DNA from: an uncultured Bacteroidota bacterium
Lineage (GTDB): Bacteria > Bacteroidota > Bacteroidia > 2-12-FULL-35-15
DNA: 14,830 bases
Assembly: GCA_903881065.1 (NCBI GenBank)
Contig: CAIRRW010000227.1
Span: 1-14,830, forward strand
Direction of reading: 5' to 3'
Made by a program: the position numbers and the translations under genes. The notes below the pieces were generated by a model. It was not told the DNA's origin and searched no databases. It worked only from the letters and a program-made list of their open reading frames with translations. Numbering within the stretch: the first letter of the stretch is position 1; each line of letters opens with the position of its first letter. Shown here piece after piece: positions 7,234-14,269 of this stretch.

Positions 7234-8526
7234 ATGGGATTTATAGCAAGTATACAGGCACGACAAATTTTGGATTCTCGTGGAAATCCAACAGTAGAAG
7301 TAGATGTAATAACTGATGCAGGGATTATGGGGCGCGCTGCGGTGCCTTCTGGTGCTTCAACAGGTATTCACGAAGCAGTGGAATTACGTGATGGAGACAA
7401 AAAAGTATATCTTGGCAAAGGCGTTTTGAAAGCTGTAAACAATGTAAATACTGTTATTCGTGAGGAATTAAATGGTGTATATGTTTTCGATCAAAATGCA
7501 ATTGATAAAAAGATGATTGCCCTTGATGGTACCGATAACAAGGGAAATCTTGGAGCAAATGCGATTCTTGGCGTTTCATTAGCATGTGCCAGAGCTGCTG
7601 CAGAAGAGGCTCGTCAACCTTTATATCGTTATGTTGGTGGTGTTAATGCAAGTCTGTTACCAATCCCAATGATGAATATTATTAATGGTGGTTCGCATGC
7701 AGATAACAGTATCGACTTTCAGGAATTTATGATTATGCCGGTTGGCGCAAATTCTTTCTCTGATGCTTTACGTATGGGAGCAGAAGTATTTCATAATCTT
7801 AAAAAAGTATTGAAAGATAAAGGATATTCAACCAATGTTGGTGATGAAGGAGGTTTTGCCCCTAACTTAAAATCAAATGAAGAAGCCATCGAATTTGTAT
7901 TAACTGCAATCGAAAAAGCAGGATACAAACCTGGAAAGGATATTTACATTGCTCTTGATCCTGCTGCATCTGAATTTTATATTGAAAAAGAAAATGTATA
8001 TCATTTCAAAAAATCAAGTGGGGAAAAACTTACACCTTCTCAAATGGTTGATTATTGGGTAAATTGGACTAAGAAATACCCAATCATTTCAATAGAAGAT
8101 GGACTTGCAGAGGATGACTGGAAAGGCTGGAAACTGATTACTGATAAAACTGACGGAAAAATACAATTAGTTGGGGATGACTTATTTGTTACTAATGTTA
8201 ATCGTCTGCAAAAAGGTATTGATGCAGGAGTTGCAAATTCTATTCTTGTTAAGGTTAATCAAATTGGCACCTTGAGTGAAACTATAGATGCAGTTCAACT
8301 GGCTCAAACAAATTCATATACTTCAGTTATGAGTCATCGTTCTGGTGAAACCGAGGATTCCACAATTGCTGATTTAGCTGTTGCACTTAGTTGCGGACAA
8401 ATAAAAACAGGTTCTGCTTCCCGTTCCGACCGTATGGCTAAATACAATCAACTGTTGCGTATCGAAGAACAACTAGGAGAAGCAGCACGTTTCCTTGGGA
8501 ATGACTTTAAATTCGTTAAGAAATAG
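7234..8526 (+). CDS. eno: Enolase (phosphopyruvate hydratase)
   Basis: Enolase interconverts 2-phosphoglycerate and phosphoenolpyruvate in glycolysis and gluconeogenesis. The 430-residue protein has normal bacterial length and every key motif: ARQILDSRGNPTVEVDV near the N-terminus, the mobile loop SGASTGIHEAVELRD (39-53), GGSHADNSIDFQEFMI (152-167), catalytic Glu205 in VGDEGG, metal ligands Asp242, Glu288 (SIEDGLAEDDW) and Asp315 (VGDD), catalytic Lys340 in the signature ILVKVNQIGTLSET (337-350), and SHRSGETEDSTIADLAVA (367-384), which contacts substrate. Lys391 in GQIKTGSASRSDR closes the site. The ATG at 7234 gives the standard N-terminus. It is followed 99 bp later by the citrate synthase gene, which has its own -7 candidate, so the two may be separately transcribed. 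Confidence 0.98.
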   Translation: MGFIASIQARQILDSRGNPTVEVDVITDAGIMGRAAVPSGASTGIHEAVELRDGDKKVYLGKGVLKAVNNVNTVIREELNGVYVFDQNAIDKKMIALDGTDNKGNLGANAILGVSLACARAAAEEARQPLYRYVGGVNASLLPIPMMNIINGGSHADNSIDFQEFMIMPVGANSFSDALRMGAEVFHNLKKVLKDKGYSTNVGDEGGFAPNLKSNEEAIEFVLTAIEKAGYKPGKDIYIALDPAASEFYIEKENVYHFKKSSGEKLTPSQMVDYWVNWTKKYPIISIEDGLAEDDWKGWKLITDKTDGKIQLVGDDLFVTNVNRLQKGIDAGVANSILVKVNQIGTLSETIDAVQLAQTNSYTSVMSHRSGETEDSTIADLAVALSCGQIKTGSASRSDRMAKYNQLLRIEEQLGEAARFLGNDFKFVKK

Positions 8527-8578
8527 ATAATTTAAAAATAATTGGGTGAATATCATTTTTTATTATTGAAAAAGGGTT

Positions 8579-8586
8579 TACTTTCG
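8579..8586 (+). promoter_or_regulatory. Candidate -7 element for citrate synthase
   Basis: TACTTTCG fits the TAnnTTCG form of the Bacteroidota -7 element and ends 39 nt before the ATG, the same distance as for the enolase candidate. At the expected -33 position there is only a T-rich run. There is no recognisable terminator between enolase and this point, so read-through from enolase remains possible. Confidence 0.4.
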
Positions 8587-8625
8587 CCATCTACTTATCG
8601 AACAACAAAATTAATTTAATATAAA

Positions 8626-9954
8626 ATGGATACGTTAAAAGAGAAATTTGCAGAGAAAGCAAAGGCTACTGCTGCAGAAGTAAAGAATATCATCAAAGAA
8701 AAAGGTGATGTGAAATTAGGTGAATATACTGTAGCACAAGTATATCAAGGAATGAAGGGCATGATAGGAATGGTAACAGAAACTTCTAAACTTGATCCTG
8801 AAGAAGGGATTCGCTTCAGAGGATATTCTATTCCTGAGTTACGTGATAAATTACCGAAAGCCCCAAATGGAACAGAACCATTGCCAGAAGGGATTTTCTA
8901 TTTGATGTTGTTAGGAGAACTTCCTACAGTAGAAGAGGTACATAACATTGGAAACAATTGGGCACGCAGAGCGATTGTTCCTAAACATGTGTTTGATGTT
9001 TTGGATGAATTACCTGCATCAACTCACCCAATGACACAATTTGTTATTGCAATTTTAGCAATGCAAACTGAATCGGTATTTGCCGCAGCATACAAAAAAG
9101 GTATCAATAAAAAAGTGTATTGGGATTATGTGTATGAAGATTCTATGAATTTGATTGCACGTTTACCTCGTGTTGCCGCTTATATCTATCGCAGAAAATA
9201 TAAAAATGGAGTGCATATTGAACCGGATCCTAAGTTAGACTGGGCTGCAAACCTTGCGCACATGCTTGGTTACGATTCAAAAGATATGAAAGCTTTAATG
9301 CGTTTATATATGACTATACATGTTGACCATGAAGGAGGAAACGTTTCGGCGCATGCTACTCACCTTGTAGGTTCTGCACTTAGTGACCCGTATCTTGCTT
9401 TTGCTGCCGGTATGACAGGACTTGCAGGTCCTTTACATGGCTTGGCAAATCAAGAAGTATTAAGTTGGATTATTGAATTGGAAAGAGAACTAGGCGGCGG
9501 GTTGCCTACTGAACAGCAAATAGCTGATTACATTAAAAAGACGTTGGAAGAAGGAAAAGTTGTTCCTGGATATGGACATGCGGTATTACGTAAGACTGAC
9601 CCTCGTTTCAGTGCACAACAGGATTTCTACTTAAGATATATCAAACCAAAAGGTGCTGATGATTTATGTGAAATCGTACAAATGATTTATAAAGTAGCTC
9701 CACCTATATTAGAGAGTACCGGCAAGATAAAAAACCCTTGGCCAAATGTAGATGCTCATTCAGGTGTATTGCTTACACATTATGGAATGGTGGAACATGA
9801 TTTCTACACTGTTTTATTTGGTGTATCACGTGCACTTGGTGTTTTATCATCACTAATATGGGATCGCGCTTTAGGTCACCCATTGGAACGCCCAGGTTCA
9901 ATAACAACAGAAGGCATTAAAAAGAAAATAGCCTCTAGCGAAGCAAAAGCTTAA
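8626..9954 (+). CDS. gltA: Citrate synthase, mitochondrial-type
   Basis: This enzyme condenses oxaloacetate with acetyl-CoA to citrate, the entry step of the TCA cycle. The 442-residue sequence follows the animal mitochondrial enzyme, as I remember it, block by block: LDPEEGIRFRGYSIPE (56-71), HVDHEGGNVSAHATHLVGSA (232-251), GLAGPLHGLANQEVL (265-279), VVPGYGHAVLRKTDPR (312-327), NPWPNVDAHSGVLL (370-383) and YTVLFGVSRALGVL (394-407). The catalytic triad is His271, His318 and Asp376 (His274, His320 and Asp375 in pig enzyme numbering). It lacks the form of the E. coli type II allosteric enzyme, so a dimeric, ATP-inhibitable type I behaviour is inferred. The start is the ATG at 8626; the first 30 or so residues are Lys/Glu/Ala-rich and carry no export signal. 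A strong palindromic terminator starts 5 nt after the stop. The symbol gltA is used by function only. Confidence 0.95.
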   Translation: MDTLKEKFAEKAKATAAEVKNIIKEKGDVKLGEYTVAQVYQGMKGMIGMVTETSKLDPEEGIRFRGYSIPELRDKLPKAPNGTEPLPEGIFYLMLLGELPTVEEVHNIGNNWARRAIVPKHVFDVLDELPASTHPMTQFVIAILAMQTESVFAAAYKKGINKKVYWDYVYEDSMNLIARLPRVAAYIYRRKYKNGVHIEPDPKLDWAANLAHMLGYDSKDMKALMRLYMTIHVDHEGGNVSAHATHLVGSALSDPYLAFAAGMTGLAGPLHGLANQEVLSWIIELERELGGGLPTEQQIADYIKKTLEEGKVVPGYGHAVLRKTDPRFSAQQDFYLRYIKPKGADDLCEIVQMIYKVAPPILESTGKIKNPWPNVDAHSGVLLTHYGMVEHDFYTVLFGVSRALGVLSSLIWDRALGHPLERPGSITTEGIKKKIASSEAKA

Positions 9955-9958
9955 ACAG

Positions 9959-9990
9959 AAAAGTCCCGCAAATATTTGCGGGACTTTTTT
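9959..9990. terminator. Bidirectional rho-independent terminator between gltA and atpG
   Basis: AAAAGTCCCGCAAA pairs with TTTGCGGGACTTTT around an ATAT centre, a perfect palindrome at 9959-9988 with a GC-rich core (GTCCCGC/GCGGGAC). On the plus strand the stem runs into TTTTTT (9985-9990), right after the citrate synthase stop. On the minus strand it gives TTTT and lies 54 nt after the atpG stop, so it can end both convergent transcripts. Confidence 0.92.
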
Positions 9991-10042
9991 ATTTAAATAA
10001 TTTATCTATTCGATTTGCTTTTTAGAAAACTAATATTTTTTT

Positions 10043-10918
10043 CTATCCGTTCAGCGCTTCCGCACCGCCAACTATTTCTAATATTTCATTAGTAATAGCA
10101 GCCTGACGTGCTTTGTTATACATCAATTTTAATTCTTTTATTAACGCTCCTGCATTATCAGTTGCTTTGTGCATTGCTGTCATACGTGCTCCGTGTTCCG
10201 ATGCCAATGAATCGCGTAATGCTTTAAACAATTGTGTTTTCAACGAAAGAGGAACAATTGTTTTCACAATTTCTTCCTGATTTGGTTCGTAAATAAAATC
10301 AACTGAATGTTTTTTTGTTGATGTCACTTCTGGAGGCATCACTGGTAAAAACTGTTCTACAGTAGTAATTTGCACTGCAGCGTTTTTAAACATATTGTAA
10401 ATCAATTCTACTTTATCAAACTTTTCAGCAGCAAACATTTCCATTATTTTCTCAGCCACAGGCGCTACATTAGCGAATGTAAGATTATCAAATAATTCAT
10501 TCGGATTCTTAGCCATATCACCAGTAATATTGGCATACGTTCCTTTTTTGAAGAAGTCACCGCCTTTTTTACCAATGTTAAGAATAGTAACATTTGCACC
10601 TTTGTATTCTTCACGAGCCAAACGACCGGCAGCTTTTATTACGTTGGCATTAAATCCTCCGCACAATCCTCTGTTACTCGTAATAACAACCAACAAAACA
10701 TTCTTTACTTCTCTCTGTTGGGAATATTTTCCGTCAGAAATACTTGCACTTAAATTCTTCAGAATCGATTTCAACTTGCCAGCATACGGACGCATAGCGG
10801 TAACGGCATCCTGTGCTTTACGCAACTTAGCCGCACTCACCATTTTCATAGCGCTTGTAATCTGCTGCGTACTCGAAACCGAAGTTATCCTATTTCTTAC
10901 TTCTTTTAAGTTAGCCAT
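10043..10918 (-). CDS. atpG: ATP synthase F1 subunit gamma
   Basis: Subunit gamma is the rotor shaft inside the alpha3beta3 head that couples c-ring rotation to ATP formation. The 291-residue protein has the family's two conserved ends: an N-terminal helix with VRNRITSVSSTQQITSAMKM (residues 7-26) followed by VSAAKLRKAQ, and a C-terminal helix with MYNKARQAAITNEILEIVGG (267-286). In between lies the Rossmann-like domain with ITSNRGLCGGFNANV (79-93). It is the last gene of the operon, 15 bp after atpA, and the shared palindromic terminator follows. A G-S-x-Y-type plant redox insertion is absent. The start at 10918 gives the usual MANLKEVRNRI beginning. Confidence 0.97.
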   Translation of the reverse strand: MANLKEVRNRITSVSSTQQITSAMKMVSAAKLRKAQDAVTAMRPYAGKLKSILKNLSASISDGKYSQQREVKNVLLVVITSNRGLCGGFNANVIKAAGRLAREEYKGANVTILNIGKKGGDFFKKGTYANITGDMAKNPNELFDNLTFANVAPVAEKIMEMFAAEKFDKVELIYNMFKNAAVQITTVEQFLPVMPPEVTSTKKHSVDFIYEPNQEEIVKTIVPLSLKTQLFKALRDSLASEHGARMTAMHKATDNAGALIKELKLMYNKARQAAITNEILEIVGGAEALNG

Positions 10919-10933
10919 TTTTTATTAATAGAA

Positions 10934-12514
10934 TTACTTTGAATAACCTTTGGATAAGTCTTTAGCAACACTTTCTAAAACTGCTGTTATCTCATCTGTC
11001 AACTTACCAGCCTTCAAATCATTCAAAACGTTTTTGTGTTTAGATTCTAAGAAACCAAGGTATTCTGCTTCAAATTCTCTTACTTTATTTACAGGTACAT
11101 CTTTCAATAAACCTTTAGTTCCGCAATAAAGAATAGCAGTTTGCTGCTCAACTTTCATTGGCGAAAACTGTCCTTGTTTAAGGATTTCCACATTACGAGA
11201 ACCTTTATCAAGAACCGCTTTTGTAGCAGCATCCAAATCAGAACCAAACTTGGAGAACGCCTCTAATTCACGATATTGTGCCTGGTCAAGTTTCAATGTA
11301 CCAGCCACTTTTTTCATTGATTTAATCTGAGCATTACCTCCCACACGCGATACCGAAATACCTACGTTGATTGCAGGACGAACACCGGCATTAAACAAGT
11401 TACTTTCAAGGAATATCTGACCATCAGTAATAGAAATTACGTTGGTTGGGATATATGCAGAAACGTCACCCGCTTGTGTTTCAATGATTGGCAAAGCTGT
11501 TAACGAACCACCACCTTTTACTATTCCTTTGATAGAATCAGGTAAGTCGTTCATATTTTTAGCGATGTCATCATTTGAATTTATTTTAGCGGCACGCTCT
11601 AATAATCTGCTATGCAAATAAAACACGTCACCAGGATAAGCCTCACGTCCCGGAGGTCTACGCAACAATAGAGAAACCTCACGGTAAGCAACTGCTTGTT
11701 TTGACAAATCATCATAAACAATTAATGCTGGACGGCCACTATCTCTAAAGAACTCACCGATAGCTGCACCTGCAAAAGGAGCGTAGAATTGCATTGGAGC
11801 AGGATCTGAAGCTGTTGCAGAAACAATAACGGTATAAGCCATTGCACCTTTTTCTTCCAACACACGTTGAATATTAGCAACTGTAGAACCTTTCTGTCCG
11901 ATAGCTACATAGATACAAAACACTGGCTGACCTGCATCAAAAAACTCTTTTTGATTGATGATAGTATCAATAGCCACAGCTGTTTTACCAGTCTGACGGT
12001 CACCTATAATCAACTCACGCTGACCACGACCAATTGGAATCATCGCATCCACAGCTTTCAAACCCGTTTGTAATGGCTCATTCACCGGCTGACGATAGAT
12101 AACACCAGGTGCTTTACGCTCCAAAGGCATTTCATAAAGTTTACCGGAGATTGGTCCTTTTCCATCAATCGGAAGACCCATAGTATCAACCACACGGCCC
12201 AACATTCCTTCACCTACCATTAGGGAAGCAATTTTTCCGGTACGTTTTACTACATCGCCTTCTTTAATATCATTAGAAGAACCAAGAGTTACCGCACCAA
12301 CGTTATCCTCTTCAAGATTCAAAACTATTCCTCTTAATCCGCTTTCAAATTCAATCAACTCTCCTGATTGTACTTTAGAAAGACCATAAATACGGGCAAT
12401 ACCATCACCCACTTGCAACACAGTTCCTACTTCTTCCAGTTCCTGTTCCGATTTAAATCCGGATAATTGTTGTCTTAAAATTGCAGATACTTCTGCAGGT
12501 TTTACTTCAGCCAT
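10934..12514 (-). CDS. atpA: ATP synthase F1 subunit alpha
   Basis: Subunit alpha carries the non-catalytic nucleotide sites of F1 and lends the arginine finger to the catalytic sites on beta. The 526-residue protein has the Walker A loop GDRQTGKT at 171-178, the Walker B stretch ALIVYDD at 263-269, LLRRPPGREAYPGDVFYLHS at 283-302, and the family signature PAINVGISVS at 380-389 followed by Arg390, the expected arginine finger. It is some 13 residues longer than the E. coli subunit (513), mainly through an insertion around 312-330 (NSNDDIAKNMNDLPDSIK) that I take to be a clade feature. It follows atpH after a 130-bp gap filled by an inverted repeat and precedes atpG by 15 bp. Confidence 0.98.
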   Translation of the reverse strand: MAEVKPAEVSAILRQQLSGFKSEQELEEVGTVLQVGDGIARIYGLSKVQSGELIEFESGLRGIVLNLEEDNVGAVTLGSSNDIKEGDVVKRTGKIASLMVGEGMLGRVVDTMGLPIDGKGPISGKLYEMPLERKAPGVIYRQPVNEPLQTGLKAVDAMIPIGRGQRELIIGDRQTGKTAVAIDTIINQKEFFDAGQPVFCIYVAIGQKGSTVANIQRVLEEKGAMAYTVIVSATASDPAPMQFYAPFAGAAIGEFFRDSGRPALIVYDDLSKQAVAYREVSLLLRRPPGREAYPGDVFYLHSRLLERAAKINSNDDIAKNMNDLPDSIKGIVKGGGSLTALPIIETQAGDVSAYIPTNVISITDGQIFLESNLFNAGVRPAINVGISVSRVGGNAQIKSMKKVAGTLKLDQAQYRELEAFSKFGSDLDAATKAVLDKGSRNVEILKQGQFSPMKVEQQTAILYCGTKGLLKDVPVNKVREFEAEYLGFLESKHKNVLNDLKAGKLTDEITAVLESVAKDLSKGYSK

Positions 12515-12542
12515 TACTTTTTATTATTATTTTGTGTTAATT

Positions 12543-12640
12543 AAATTCTAAATTCTAATCTCTAAATTCTAATTCCAAACTCTAAAAGCTAATTTCTAAA
12601 TGTGTTTCTGTTAGTATTTAGATATTAGAATTTAGAATTT
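12543..12640. repeat. Inverted repeat of TCTAAATTC-type words between atpH and atpA
   Basis: The 25-nt arm at 12543-12567 is the reverse complement of 12616-12640 with one mismatch; allowing one more mismatch at each inner step extends the arms to about 30 nt (12543-12572 and 12611-12640). The 38-48 nt between the arms repeat looser versions of the same word (TCTAATTCC, CTCTAAAAGC, TTTCTAAA). One arm lies 4 nt from the atpH stop, the other 28 nt from the atpA start. In mRNA this would form one long, AT-rich hairpin. Confidence 0.8.
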
Positions 12641-12644
12641 CTTA

Positions 12645-13202
12645 CTAAAATTCTTTTATAAACGGATTTTCATTAAAGCTGCGTTTCAGGCTGTTCAACT
12701 TGCGGGCAATACTTGCATCCACTTGTTTGTCGCCTACGCGAATAATAAATCCTCCGATAATATCTTTGTCAATTACTTCCTGTAATACCACATCGCTGTT
12801 GGTTACACCTTTTACAATCTCCATTACTTTTTTGCGAATACCATCGTCAATACCATTTGCGGTAGTAACTACAGCAGTAAGTATCTTTTTGTTTTCCTTG
12901 TATTGTTCAATAAATTCGTGAGCAATTTCTGCCAGATAAATCTCTCTTCTTTTGGCAGTAATCAAATGAACATACGCATCAGTTACTTTAGAAAGTTTGC
13001 CATTGAATATTTCTTTCAATACGGCTTGTTTCTTATCCGTTTTGATGATTGGACTTTTTAAGAATGTAACAAATTCGTGTGTGGATGCGCAAACTTCAGC
13101 AATATATTTCATATCAGCATAAGCCGATTCCAATGAATTTTGCTCTAATGCTAAATCAATAAATGCTTTTGCGTATCGTGATGCTGCTCTTGTTCCTTCC
13201 AT
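12645..13202 (-). CDS. atpH: ATP synthase F1 subunit delta
   Basis: Subunit delta (OSCP in mitochondria) sits on top of F1 and ties it to the b-subunit stator. The 185-residue protein shows the typical helical N-terminal domain (EGTRAASRYAKAFIDLALEQ at residues 2-21, then FVTFLKSPIIKTDKKQAVLK around 64-83) and a C-terminal domain with VLQEVIDKDIIGGFIIRVGD (about 153-172), the most conserved part of the family, ending in VDASIARKLNSLKRSF. Length is close to the E. coli subunit (177). The start at 13202 is preceded, 10 nt away, by a copy of the 47-bp element that also precedes atpF. Sequence conservation of this subunit is low in general, but position in the operon makes the call firm. Confidence 0.95.
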   Translation of the reverse strand: MEGTRAASRYAKAFIDLALEQNSLESAYADMKYIAEVCASTHEFVTFLKSPIIKTDKKQAVLKEIFNGKLSKVTDAYVHLITAKRREIYLAEIAHEFIEQYKENKKILTAVVTTANGIDDGIRKKVMEIVKGVTNSDVVLQEVIDKDIIGGFIIRVGDKQVDASIARKLNSLKRSFNENPFIKEF

Positions 13203-13212
13203 TTTGTATCTT

Positions 13213-13259
13213 TAGTTCAAAGTTATAAAGTTTAAAGTTTGAAAGTTCCGTACTGCAAC
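13213..13259 (-). repeat. 47-bp leader element, copy 2 (before atpH)
   Basis: In the plus-strand sense the element starts TAGTTCAAAGTTATAAAG and ends GTACTGCAAC. It aligns without gaps to 13794-13840 at 38 of 47 positions, including all of the last ten. It ends exactly 10 nt from the atpH start codon, as the other copy does from atpF. In mRNA it reads from GTTGCAGTAC toward the start codon. Confidence 0.8.
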
Positions 13260-13289
13260 TTTATAACTTTGAACTTTCAAACTTTAAAC
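13215..13289. repeat. Two overlapping perfect inverted pairs in X-Y-X'-Y' order between atpF and atpH
   Basis: X (13215-13232, GTTCAAAGTTATAAAGTT) is the perfect reverse complement of X' (13257-13274). Y (13230-13248, GTTTAAAGTTTGAAAGTTC) is the perfect reverse complement of Y' (13271-13289). The order X-Y-X'-Y' means the two hairpins (18 and 19 bp) cannot both form fully, since only 8 nt (13249-13256) separate Y from X'. Y' overlaps the last base of the atpF stop codon. It could act as a two-state RNA switch, or it may simply be the trace of repeated word duplication. Confidence 0.8.
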
Positions 13290-13783
13290 TAATTTAAGTT
13301 AACGTCTTTTAATAATGTATTTACTAATGCTTTTTGTTTTTCGTCAGAAGCTAGTTCTGATTTCAAAATCTTTTCAGCAATTTCCAATGATAAAACTCCT
13401 ACCTGATTTTTCAAATCGGTGATAGCAGCCATCTTTTCATTTTGAATGTTTTCACGAGCCGATTTCAACATACGTTCTCCTTCTGTTGCAGCAATTCCTT
13501 TTGCATCGGCAATCATTTTCTCACGTATTTCGCGTGCATCTTTCAACATTAAATCACGTTCGTGACGGGCTTCAGCCAATATTTTTTCGTTGCCAGCCTG
13601 CAATGCTTTCATTTCTTCTTTAGCACGTTCTGCTGAATCTAATGCATCCTGAATAGAGTTTTCTCTATCGCTAAGCATTTTCAAGATTGGTTTCCATGCA
13701 AATTTTCCAAGAATCCATAAGATGATTCCGAAGGAAATACACATCCAAAATATAAGACCAAATTCGGGTTTTACTAATTCCAT
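13289..13783 (-). CDS. atpF: ATP synthase F0 subunit b
   Basis: Subunit b is the peripheral stalk that holds F1 static against the membrane; two copies are expected per complex. The 164-residue protein has one N-terminal membrane helix (about 8-27, FGLIFWMCISFGIILWILGK), then the conserved short link FAWKPILKMLSDRENSIQDA (28-47), and a long charged, alanine-rich coiled coil up to the C-terminus (ELASDEKQKALVNTLLKDVN). Length and layout are ordinary for the family (E. coli 156). Only one b gene is present, with no b' paralogue. The start at 13783 is preceded by copy 1 of the 47-bp element; the stop codon touches the inverted repeats toward atpH. Confidence 0.96.
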   Translation of the reverse strand: MELVKPEFGLIFWMCISFGIILWILGKFAWKPILKMLSDRENSIQDALDSAERAKEEMKALQAGNEKILAEARHERDLMLKDAREIREKMIADAKGIAATEGERMLKSARENIQNEKMAAITDLKNQVGVLSLEIAEKILKSELASDEKQKALVNTLLKDVNLN

Positions 13784-13793
13784 TTTTTACTAT

Positions 13794-13840
13794 TAGTTTA
13801 AAGTTAAAAAGTTGTAAAGTTTAAAGATCTGTACTGCAAC
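13794..13840 (-). repeat. 47-bp leader element, copy 1 (before atpF)
   Basis: In the plus-strand sense it starts TAGTTTAAAGTTAAAAAG and ends GTACTGCAAC. It is gaplessly alignable to the copy before atpH (38 of 47 identical) and sits the same 10 nt from the atpF start codon. Its last part is also one arm of the hairpin that follows atpE. Confidence 0.8.
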
Positions 13841-13858
13841 CAACCGTTGCAGTACAGA
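13828..13858 (-). repeat. Perfect 13-bp hairpin just after atpE
   Basis: TCTGTACTGCAAC (13828-13840) pairs perfectly with GTTGCAGTACAGA (13846-13858) over a 5-nt loop, beginning 12 nt after the atpE stop codon. No T run follows on the minus strand (the next bases are TCTTTAAACTTT), so it is a poor terminator and better suited to mRNA processing or 3'-end protection of the atpE message. Confidence 0.8.
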
Positions 13859-13870
13859 AAATTTGGTTGA

Positions 13871-14137
13871 TTACTTCAAGAAAATTACAAGAAGACCAAT
13901 AACCATTGCGAAGAACGCAGCACCTTCAACAAGAGCAGCCGTCAAAATCATATTTGAACGGATGTCGTTGATAGCCTCAGGCTGACGTGCGATTGATTCC
14001 AATGCACTGCCACCGATGCGGCCAATACCAATTCCTGCTCCTACTGCAGCTAATCCTGCACCAAGACCTGCAATACCGTATCCGATACCTACATTGGCAC
14101 CTGAAGCTACTGCATCTAATAAAACTGATGATAACAT
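13871..14137 (-). CDS. atpE: ATP synthase F0 subunit c
   Basis: Subunit c forms the membrane ring whose rotation carries ions across the membrane. The 88-residue protein is a two-helix hairpin. Helix 1 holds the glycine pattern GAGLAAVGAGIGIGRIGG (26-43), followed by the polar loop SALESIARQPEAINDIRSN (44-62) that contacts gamma and epsilon, and helix 2 carries the ion-binding carboxylate Glu71 in AALVEGAAFFAMVIG. Glu71 is followed by Gly-Ala rather than the Ser/Thr of sodium-binding rings, and helix 1 has no Gln at the matching place, so proton coupling is inferred. The start ATG at 14137 gives a short N-terminus typical of Bacteroidota. It lies between atpB and atpF with gaps of 132 and 87 bp, both rich in repeats. 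Confidence 0.97.
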   Translation of the reverse strand: MLSSVLLDAVASGANVGIGYGIAGLGAGLAAVGAGIGIGRIGGSALESIARQPEAINDIRSNMILTAALVEGAAFFAMVIGLLVIFLK

Positions 14138-14198
14138 ATTATTTTGTTTTTATTTTTTCCTCTGATTTTAAATAAGCTGCCAGAGAAACTCAGCCTTT

Positions 14199-14259
14199 TT
14201 GATTTCGGATTTCGGAATGTTGATTTCGGATTTATGTCCGCAATCGAAAATCCGCAATC
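14199..14259. repeat. Direct word repeats between atpB and atpE
   Basis: TTGATTTCGGATTT occurs at 14199-14212 and again at 14220-14233, exactly 21 bp apart, and TCCGCAATC occurs at 14237-14245 and 14251-14259. The two word types are nearly complementary (GATTTCGGATT against AATCCGCAATC, one mismatch), so the mRNA could fold into an imperfect hairpin in the 132-bp gap. Confidence 0.7.
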
Positions 14260-14269
14260 CACAATTTTT

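Noticed and set aside
13215..13289. A true RNA pseudoknot with both stems formed
   Set aside because: The stems are 18-19 bp and overlap by a few bases with only 8 nt between Y and X', which leaves no room for both; alternative hairpins are more plausible.
13871..14137. Sodium-coupled c ring
   Set aside because: The ion-binding Glu71 is followed by Gly-Ala rather than Ser/Thr, and helix 1 lacks the matching Gln, so proton coupling is more likely.
14170..14198. Hairpin at GCTGCC...CAGC downstream of atpB
   Set aside because: Only four continuous base pairs with an eleven-base loop; not distinguishable from chance.
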